A stretch of DNA of 6,036 nt, taken from Bacteriovoracaceae bacterium (GTDB lineage Bacteria; Bdellovibrionota; Bacteriovoracia; Bacteriovoracales; Bacteriovoracaceae). Where the stretch lies: contig JAKLJM010000150.1 in NCBI GenBank assembly GCA_023151145.1, positions 1 to 6,036 of the forward strand, written 5' to 3'. Of the stretch, positions 1-4,896 are shown piece by piece. The position numbers and the translations under genes are program-made. A model generated the notes under the pieces. It was not told where the DNA came from, did not search any database, and saw only the letters and a list, made by a program, of their open reading frames with translations. Every line of letters begins with the position of its first letter. The stretch's first letter is position 1.

Positions 1-186
1 GATAATCCTCCACTGATTAGAGCCAAAACTGGTTATTTAGATGGTGTGGTTGGTTTAGCTGGTTATTTAGATCGCAAAGGATCAAGACCTATGGTATTTA
101 CTTTTCTTTACAACGGTGGATATGAAAAAGCTCTTGAGGCTAGAAATTTATTCGATCAAATTTTAATTAAGTTAAATAGTTTATAA
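1..186 (+). CDS. dacB: D-alanyl-D-alanine carboxypeptidase/endopeptidase, PBP4 (peptidase S13) family, C-terminal end only
   Basis: This is a partial gene: frame 1 is open from the left edge to a TAA at 184-186, giving 61 residues. They include RAKTGYLDGV, the third active-site box (KTG, residues 9-11 of the fragment) of penicillin-binding serine peptidases. The following GLAGYLDRKG and FTFLYN pattern is typical of the S13/PBP4 (DacB) C-terminus rather than of DacA-type enzymes. Known members are periplasmic or envelope enzymes that remove the terminal D-Ala of peptidoglycan peptides or cut 4-3 cross-links. The SxxK and SxN boxes and any signal peptide lie upstream of the window, so catalytic completeness cannot be judged. 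The gene ends 18 bases before ade on the same strand, suggesting co-transcription. A 14-base direct repeat sits inside it (29-42 and 59-72). The family call is fairly secure; the exact symbol is less so. Confidence 0.8.
   Translation, partial: DNPPLIRAKTGYLDGVVGLAGYLDRKGSRPMVFTFLYNGGYEKALEARNLFDQILIKLNSL
29..72. repeat. 14-base direct repeat in the dacB fragment
   Basis: CTGGTTATTTAGAT occurs at 29-42 and 59-72, exactly 30 bases (10 codons) apart. The two copies encode TGYLD (start of the KTG box) and AGYLD, so the frame is kept. Confidence 0.5.
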
Positions 187-204
187 AAATATTAGGTAAA
201 AAAT

Positions 205-1962
205 ATGAGTCTTGCAGATAAAAAATTTCAGAAATTAACTCGTGAAGAAATGAAAGCTGGTCTTTTGGTCGCACAAGGTGCAACTGAGAGTGATTGCACC
301 ATTACGAATATTAAAATATTGGATTTAGTCACAGGAAAACTGTACCCCTCGGCGATAGCTATTTCAGGGAAATATATTGCAGGCGTTGGTTTAGAATATG
401 AAAAGTTTCAAACCAAAAAAATGATTGATGGAAAGGGAGCTGTCGTTGTTCCTGGGTTTATTGACGGACACGTTCATATTGAATCTTGTATGATGACTCC
501 TTTTGAATTTGAAGCCATGACATTACCACTTGGAACTACGACAGCTATTTGTGACCCCCATGAAATCACTAACGTCATGGGAGAAGAAGGATTTGAATGG
601 TTTTTGCGATCAGCAGAACTCATGGAGCAAAATTTCTATGTGCAAGTTTCATCATGTGTTCCAGCTCTTCCTGGTTTTGAGACCAATGGAAGTGAGTTTA
701 ATGTAACCGCTATGAAAAAATACAAGGAAAGCCCACATGTTTTGGGACTGGCCGAAATGATGAATTTTCCCGGTGTGATTTATGGTGATGAAAATGTTCA
801 TGATAAAATTGAAGCTTTTCAAGATTTAAATTTAGATGGGCATGCTCCACTTCTTCGTGGAACAGGTTTGAATGCTTATATTTTCGCCGGAATAAAGAAT
901 TGCCATGAAACAGTTCTATTAGAGGAAGGGGAAGAGAAATTACAAAAAGGTATGAGTGTTATGCTTCGAGAAGGAAGTGTGGCGAAAAACCTTTTAAACT
1001 TGTCTCCTTTAGTAACGGAGTTTTCTTCTAGTCAGTGTTTTCTTTGTACTGATGATAGAAACCCATTTGAGATTTCTCACGAGGGGCATATTAGCTTTAT
1101 GGTGAAAGAACTTATTCAGAAAGCTAAGATTCCACCGCACGTAGCTTATCGTTTATCTTCTTTTTCAGCAGCTAAACATTTTGGATTAAAACGAATGGGA
1201 TTAGTTGCACCGGGAATGAAAGCAGACTTGGTATTATTAAAAGATTATTTAAACGTTGATATTCAAGACGTTTTTATAAACGGAAAAATTGTTAATCAGA
1301 AAGCATTAGAAGAAAAGAGCAGTGATAAATTGCAAAAATCTAAACCGCCTATCCGCAACACTATAAACAGAGAAAAAATTTCAACAGATGAATTAACTCT
1401 TCAATTAGAAATTGGGACTTATAATGTCATCGAAGTTGTTCCTAACGAAATTATTACTCATCATTTGAAACTAAAATATGACGGTCAGAAGTTTGAAACA
1501 GATGATGTTCTCTTCATGGCCAATGTTGAACGCTATGGAAAAAAATTAAAACCAGCACTTGGTTTAGTGAAAGGTTTTCAATTAAAAAGCGGTGCCATTG
1601 CGAGTTCTGTCGCCCATGATTCACATAATTTGATGTGTGTTGGAACAAATGTTGAAGATATGGCACTCGCCTTAAATACGATTAGGGAGTCTGGTGGTGG
1701 ATTCGTTGTCGTTAATCAAGGAAAAGTTTTAGCTTTAGTAAAATTACCAATCGCAGGGCTTATGAGCCTAGATTCACATCATGAAATTAGTTCTGGAATA
1801 GAGAAGTTGAAAACTGCTTTCAAGTCACTTGGAATTTCATTGAATGAACCATTTATTCAATTAGCTTTTTTAGCTCTTCCTGTAATTCCGACTTTAAAAT
1901 TAACAGATCGTGGTCTTGTTGATGTGAGTACATTCAAATTTATTTCTTTAAAGTCTGAGTAG
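205..1962 (+). CDS. ade: Adenine deaminase (EC 3.5.4.2)
   Basis: A cytoplasmic metal-dependent amidohydrolase that converts adenine to hypoxanthine plus ammonia in purine salvage. The protein is 585 residues, close to the length I recall for E. coli Ade (588). The N-terminal part (about 30-75) is the small beta domain. The amidohydrolase barrel (about 80-360) carries GFIDGHVHIES with the HxH metal pair H89/H91, DPHE at 118-120 region, GLAEMMNFPG with probable bridging E184, DGH (H213) and CTDDRNP (D283/D284). The Ade-specific C-terminal domain (about 395-575) has SVAHDSHN (H471, H474), the glycine-rich ESGGG and LPIAGLM. No key motif is missing. The ATG at 205 is preferred because the first 30 residues align with the extended N-terminus of proteobacterial Ade; a weak AGG (194-196) precedes it. 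The stop is 2 bases before the GIY-YIG gene, so translational coupling is likely. Confidence 0.96.
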   Translation: MSLADKKFQKLTREEMKAGLLVAQGATESDCTITNIKILDLVTGKLYPSAIAISGKYIAGVGLEYEKFQTKKMIDGKGAVVVPGFIDGHVHIESCMMTPFEFEAMTLPLGTTTAICDPHEITNVMGEEGFEWFLRSAELMEQNFYVQVSSCVPALPGFETNGSEFNVTAMKKYKESPHVLGLAEMMNFPGVIYGDENVHDKIEAFQDLNLDGHAPLLRGTGLNAYIFAGIKNCHETVLLEEGEEKLQKGMSVMLREGSVAKNLLNLSPLVTEFSSSQCFLCTDDRNPFEISHEGHISFMVKELIQKAKIPPHVAYRLSSFSAAKHFGLKRMGLVAPGMKADLVLLKDYLNVDIQDVFINGKIVNQKALEEKSSDKLQKSKPPIRNTINREKISTDELTLQLEIGTYNVIEVVPNEIITHHLKLKYDGQKFETDDVLFMANVERYGKKLKPALGLVKGFQLKSGAIASSVAHDSHNLMCVGTNVEDMALALNTIRESGGGFVVVNQGKVLALVKLPIAGLMSLDSHHEISSGIEKLKTAFKSLGISLNEPFIQLAFLALPVIPTLKLTDRGLVDVSTFKFISLKSE

Positions 1963-1964
1963 AG

Positions 1965-2231
1965 ATGGAAGAGACCTGGTATATCTACATTATTGAGACA
2001 GAAAAAAATAAACTGTACACTGGAATTGCGAAAGATCCAGAAAAACGGTTCTATCAGCACCTCTTTGACGCAAAGAAAGGAGCGAAGTTTTTTCGCTCTG
2101 ATACCCCTGAGAAATTCGTCTATCTTGAAGTTAGCTTAAGTAAAAGCGATGCTTTAAAAAGAGAATTGGCCATCAAAAAATTGCATCGCTCTGCAAAGCT
2201 TGAATTGATTCAAAAATTTCTTGGAAAATAG
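1965..2231 (+). CDS. Small GIY-YIG nuclease-domain protein (YhbQ/UPF0213-like)
   Basis: An 88-residue protein made almost entirely of one GIY-YIG fold. The 'GIY' strand is WYIYII (5-10) and the 'YIG' strand is LYTGI (17-21). These are followed by KDPEKR with the expected catalytic arginine R28, then H32 in YQH, GAKFFRS (39-45), and KREL with the probable metal-binding glutamate E67. It ends in the IKKLHRSAKLELI helix usual for the short stand-alone family. The core residues are present, so it could be an active DNA nuclease, but cellular roles of these small proteins are mostly unclear and I assign no substrate. It starts 2 bases after the ade stop with no strong ribosome binding site of its own, consistent with coupled translation. 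A 7-pair hairpin (2080-2098) lies under the GAKFFRS codons. Confidence 0.9.
   Translation: MEETWYIYIIETEKNKLYTGIAKDPEKRFYQHLFDAKKGAKFFRSDTPEKFVYLEVSLSKSDALKRELAIKKLHRSAKLELIQKFLGK
2080..2098. other. Inverted repeat within the GIY-YIG gene
   Basis: GAGCGAA (2080-2086) and TTCGCTC (2092-2098) form seven perfect pairs with a five-base loop, plus a G-U pair at 2079/2099 on the plus strand. It lies under conserved GAKFFRS codons and is not followed by a T-run, so it is probably a by-product of the coding sequence. Confidence 0.25.
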
Positions 2232-2255
2232 TTTTTTTTGACTTATATCATTTGT

Positions 2256-2864
2256 ATGACTAGAAAAACAGACAACTGGCAAGAAGCATTAGATCTACTC
2301 GTTAAAGGTAACGAAAACTTTTATATGGGAGCTACTCAGCATCCAGAACGAGGAAGAGAGACTTTGTTTGCTCAATATGTGCAGCAATTTCCTTTCGCTG
2401 CAATTTTAAGTTGTGCTGATTCTAGAGTAGTTCCTGAATTGTTGTTTGACGTGGGAATTGGTGATTTGTTCACATGTAGAATCGCTGGAACGGCCCTTTC
2501 AGATGCAGTAATCGGAAGTTTAGAATTCGCGGTTGAGGGTCTCGGAGTTTCATTATTAGTAGTAATGGGACACGAAAATTGTGGAGCTTTCAGAGCTTGT
2601 ATTGAAAAAGAAGGTCATGCCAATGTTCGTGGAATTTCTTGGCAATTAACACCTGTCATTGAAGAATGTAAAAATCAAGGGATCACTGAGCCTGGTGAAC
2701 TTTTAAGAGAATCTATTATATTAAATGCCAAAAAAGTCGCAAGACAGCTTCGCTCCCTAGGTCCAATCCTTGGCCCTAGAGTGACAAATGGAAAATTAAA
2801 AATTATTCCAGCTTATCATTCATTGTTAACAGGTAAAGTTGTCTTCTTTGATCCAGTAGATTAG
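2256..2864 (+). CDS. Beta-class carbonic anhydrase (EC 4.2.1.1)
   Basis: A zinc enzyme that interconverts CO2 and bicarbonate; with no signal peptide it should be cytoplasmic. From the ATG at 2256 it has 202 residues, a usual beta-CA length. It shows the N-terminal helix EALDLLVKGNENF, then SCADSR with C53 and the D55/R57 dyad, and VVMGHENCGA with H106 and C109. C53, H106 and C109 are the three expected zinc ligands. The C-terminal strand YHSLLTGKVVFF is also typical. RIAGT (75-79) replaces the commoner R-x-A-G-N. The same frame is open upstream to a TTG at 2238, adding six residues (MTYIIC); I prefer the ATG because the family normally begins just before the GN-F helix. Neither start has a good ribosome binding site. 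It is the last gene of the left operon and overlaps the convergent DUF5522 gene by 3 bases. Confidence 0.94.
   Translation: MTRKTDNWQEALDLLVKGNENFYMGATQHPERGRETLFAQYVQQFPFAAILSCADSRVVPELLFDVGIGDLFTCRIAGTALSDAVIGSLEFAVEGLGVSLLVVMGHENCGAFRACIEKEGHANVRGISWQLTPVIEECKNQGITEPGELLRESIILNAKKVARQLRSLGPILGPRVTNGKLKIIPAYHSLLTGKVVFFDPVD
2757..2779. other. Inverted repeat within the carbonic anhydrase gene
   Basis: CTAGG-T-CCAA (2757-2766) and TTGG-C-CCTAG (2770-2779) form nine pairs with one T/C mismatch and a three-base loop. It lies under the codons for the LGPILGPR turn and is not followed by a T-run. The structure is real on paper; function is doubtful. Confidence 0.3.
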
Positions 2865-3118
2865 TTTTTTTCTTCATCATCATCTCCATCATCGTATTCT
2901 GGATCATGAAAATGTTCTGGTTCTTTTTGATATTCTTCGAATCTTGTTTGAAATTCCAAAGGAATGTTGGAATCTACGGTTTCACTGAAGTTATAAGGGC
3001 AATTTAGGCATCCACTTTGACAGCAAAAGCCACGTTTAATGAGATACTCTTTCGTCAGGACCATTAATCCATCATCGTTATAATAAAAATCGATACCTTC
3101 TTCTAGTTTTCTCGTCAT
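2861..3118 (-). CDS. DUF5522-like small cysteine-rich protein
   Basis: An 85-residue protein. Residues 5-43 match my memory of the DUF5522 family: an acidic start with FYYNDDGLMVLT, then YLIKRGFCC and SGCLNCPY. The four cysteines C32, C33, C37 and C40 form a CCxxxCxxC-P cluster that could hold a metal or an iron-sulfur cluster; that is inference, since the family function is unknown. Most members I recall end shortly after the CPY; this one adds about 42 residues. The last 22 are strongly acidic (HDPEYDDGDDDEE). The ATG at 3118 has no Shine-Dalgarno sequence, but a consensus-like promoter places the expected transcript start on this ATG (see promoter entry). The TAA overlaps the carbonic anhydrase TAG by 3 bases. 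It is divergent from fadD with 116 bases between the start codons. Confidence 0.85.
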   Translation of the reverse strand: MTRKLEEGIDFYYNDDGLMVLTKEYLIKRGFCCQSGCLNCPYNFSETVDSNIPLEFQTRFEEYQKEPEHFHDPEYDDGDDDEEKN

Positions 3119-3124
3119 GGGTCC

Positions 3125-3153
3125 ATTTTAGAGTTTCACAATAGCTGTGTAAA
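3125..3153 (-). promoter_or_regulatory. Sigma70-type promoter for the DUF5522-like gene, probably giving a leaderless mRNA
   Basis: Read on the minus strand, TTTACA (3153-3148) is followed by a 17-base spacer and TAAAAT (3130-3125). Each hexamer matches the sigma70 consensus at five of six positions and the spacing is optimal. Six bases (GGACCC) separate the -10 box from the ATG, so initiation seven bases after the -10 box would fall on the A of the start codon. This agrees with the absence of a ribosome binding site. The boxes are seen directly; activity is inferred. Confidence 0.6.
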
Positions 3154-3178
3154 TATCTCAGGAAAAAATAACTATTGT
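3138..3178. repeat. 7-base inverted repeat in the divergent promoter region
   Basis: ACAATAG (3138-3144) and CTATTGT (3172-3178) are perfect inverted copies 27 bases apart. The left arm lies in the spacer of the DUF5522 promoter and the right arm touches the weak TTGTTG (3175-3180) upstream of fadD. Two half-sites about three helical turns apart could bind a shared regulator, but a 7-base match in AT-rich DNA may be chance. Confidence 0.25.
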
Positions 3179-3214
3179 TGTATCCCAATGCTGTCGATAA
3201 ACTAATATTATAAT
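3175..3214 (+). promoter_or_regulatory. Candidate fadD promoter
   Basis: A perfect TATAAT lies at 3209-3214 but has no good -35 box at normal spacing. An alternative pairs TTGTTG (3175-3180) with TAAACT (3198-3203) over 17 bases, matching at four of six positions each. Either would start transcription at about 3210-3221, leaving a short leader that still contains or touches the ribosome binding site at 3223. No FadR-like operator was recognised. Confidence 0.4.
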
Positions 3215-3222
3215 ATTTATTG

Positions 3223-3228
3223 AAGGTG
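3223..3228 (+). promoter_or_regulatory. fadD ribosome binding site, which fixes the ATG at 3235 as start
   Basis: AAGGTG, within AAGGTGGGG, ends six bases before the ATG at 3235. It is the clearest Shine-Dalgarno sequence in the window. It would lie inside the coding sequence if the in-frame TTG at 3220 were used, so it argues against that earlier start. Confidence 0.75.
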
Positions 3229-3234
3229 GGGATT

Positions 3235-4896
3235 ATGGATAAGATTTGGGTTAAAAATTACCAAAAAGGTGTGCCTGAAAATGTAGAACATGAAATTAAT
3301 AGCTATAGTTCTATTCCAGAAATTCTCGATGAGTCCTTTGCAAAGTTTTCACAAAGTCCAGCATTCACCTGTATGGGAAAAACTCTTACATACGCTGATA
3401 TCGACGAACAAAGTAAGAGATTCGCGAGTTATCTTCAAAATGAACTTAAACTTCCACGAGGATCGCGAGTGGCATTGATGATGCCTAATATTTTACAATA
3501 TCCTATCGCCCTTTTTGGAGTTCTTCGCGGCGGTTATGTGGCAGTAAATGTAAATCCTCTCTACACAGCTCGTGAATTAGAACATCAGTTAAAAGATTCT
3601 GGTTCAGTGGCCATCGTTATTTTTGAAAATGCTTGTCACACACTTGAGCAAGTTATCGCGAATACTCCCATTAAACATGTTTTCGTGACGAGTATTGGAG
3701 ATATGTTAGGTTTTCCAAAATCGATGATTGTAAATTTTGTCATAAAAAATGTAAAAAAAATGGTTCCAGCTTGGAAATTAGATCGATATGAATCTTTTGT
3801 TGATGTGTTGAAAAAATCTAGTTCTAAAACTTTTGCAAAAGTTACATTGAAGCATGATGATATAGCGTTTTTACAATACACTGGTGGAACAACTGGTGTG
3901 GCCAAGGGGGCAGTGTTAACTCAAAAAAATATGGTGGCAAATTTATGTCAAGCTCGTGCTTGGATTAGTCCATATATCGAAGTAGGAAAAGAAGTCATCA
4001 TAACTCCGTTACCGCTTTATCATATTTTTTCTCTGACTGCGAACTGCTTTACGTTTTCTACGGTTGGTGGACATAATATTTTAATCACCAATCCAAGAGA
4101 TATTCCTGGATTCATTAAAGAATTAAAAAAATATCCGTTCACCGCAATTACAGGAGTAAATACACTTTTTAATGCTCTCTTAAATCACCCAGATTTTAAA
4201 ATGGTGGATTTTAAAACTTTGAAATTGACTCTTGGTGGAGGGATGGCCGTTCAAAAAGCTGTTGCAGAAAAATGGCGTCAAGTTACCGGTAGAACTTTAG
4301 TTGAAGCTTATGGACTGACTGAAACAGCTCCAGCTGCTTGCATTAATCCACTAGATATTAAAGAGTACAATGGATTTATCGGATTACCTATTTCTTCTAC
4401 AATTGTAAAAATTAAAGATGATTTTGAAAACGATGTAGCGATTGGAGAGATTGGTGAGATTTGTATTCAGGGACCTCAAGTTATGCAAGGTTACTGGAAT
4501 AGACCAGATGAAACTCAAAAAGTAATGACGAAAGATGGTTTCTTTAAAACAGGTGATATGGGTTTTATGAATACAGATGGATTCGTTAAAATTGTAGATC
4601 GTAAAAAAGATATGATTTTAGTTTCCGGCTTCAACGTTTATCCTAATGAAGTTGAAGATGTCGTATGTTTACACCCTAAAGTTTTTGAATGTGCTGCTGT
4701 TGGAATGGCTGATGAAAGATCAGGTGAAGTTGTAAAAGTGTATATTGTTAAAAAAGATGAATCTCTAACTGCAGAAGAAGTTATCCATTTTTGTAGAGAG
4801 AATTTAACGAATTACAAAGTACCAAAAGCCGTTGAATTTAGAAAAGAACTTCCTAAATCCAACGTTGGTAAAATTCTTAGAAAAGATCTGCGCTAG
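3235..4896 (+). CDS. fadD: Long-chain fatty-acid--CoA ligase (EC 6.2.1.3)
   Basis: An ATP-dependent enzyme that joins fatty acids to CoA through an acyl-adenylate, feeding beta-oxidation or phospholipid synthesis; in E. coli it acts at the inner membrane face. The 553-residue protein closely follows E. coli FadD as I recall it: VALMMPN..QYP (78-90), VNVNPLYTARELEHQL (104-119), the ATP loop YTGGTTGVAKG (215-225), PLPLYHIF (258-265), ITNPRDIPG (284-292), TAITGVNTLFNALLN (303-317), VEAYGLTET (356-364), TGD (439-441), DRKKDMILVSGFNVYPNE (455-472), and PKSNVGK with catalytic lysine K546. All adenylate-forming motifs are intact. It stops at IL-RKDLR, somewhat shorter than E. coli FadD, which has a further C-terminal tail. 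The ATG at 3235 is chosen for its strong ribosome binding site. Its last 20 bases overlap the convergent gene, just past K546. Confidence 0.96.
   Translation: MDKIWVKNYQKGVPENVEHEINSYSSIPEILDESFAKFSQSPAFTCMGKTLTYADIDEQSKRFASYLQNELKLPRGSRVALMMPNILQYPIALFGVLRGGYVAVNVNPLYTARELEHQLKDSGSVAIVIFENACHTLEQVIANTPIKHVFVTSIGDMLGFPKSMIVNFVIKNVKKMVPAWKLDRYESFVDVLKKSSSKTFAKVTLKHDDIAFLQYTGGTTGVAKGAVLTQKNMVANLCQARAWISPYIEVGKEVIITPLPLYHIFSLTANCFTFSTVGGHNILITNPRDIPGFIKELKKYPFTAITGVNTLFNALLNHPDFKMVDFKTLKLTLGGGMAVQKAVAEKWRQVTGRTLVEAYGLTETAPAACINPLDIKEYNGFIGLPISSTIVKIKDDFENDVAIGEIGEICIQGPQVMQGYWNRPDETQKVMTKDGFFKTGDMGFMNTDGFVKIVDRKKDMILVSGFNVYPNEVEDVVCLHPKVFECAAVGMADERSGEVVKVYIVKKDESLTAEEVIHFCRENLTNYKVPKAVEFRKELPKSNVGKILRKDLR

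Noticed and set aside
1857..2060. 67-codon minus-strand open frame across the ade/GIY-YIG junction
   Set aside because: It lies antisense to two well-supported genes, has no family motif and no ribosome binding site; it is a shadow of the coding strand.
2080..2098. GAGCGAA/TTCGCTC hairpin as a transcription terminator
   Set aside because: It is inside the GIY-YIG coding sequence, no T-run follows, and downstream genes on the same strand are close by.
2238..2255. In-frame TTG at 2238 as the carbonic anhydrase start
   Set aside because: It adds only MTYIIC, which is not typical of the family, and has no better ribosome binding site than the ATG at 2256.
2871..2892. TCATCATCATC stretch as a regulatory or CRISPR-like repeat
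   Set aside because: It is a short triplet tract explained by Asp/Glu codons in the acidic tail of the minus-strand gene.
3220..3234. In-frame TTG at 3220 as the fadD start
   Set aside because: It would place the strong AAGGTG ribosome binding site inside the gene and add five residues not expected in FadD; ATG at 3235 fits better.
3290..3478. 62-codon plus-strand open frame in another frame of fadD
   Set aside because: Fully inside the strongly conserved FadD coding region, with no recognisable protein features.
3636..3905. 89-codon minus-strand open frame inside fadD
   Set aside because: Antisense to conserved FadD sequence including the ATP loop; composition reflects the reverse of FadD codons.
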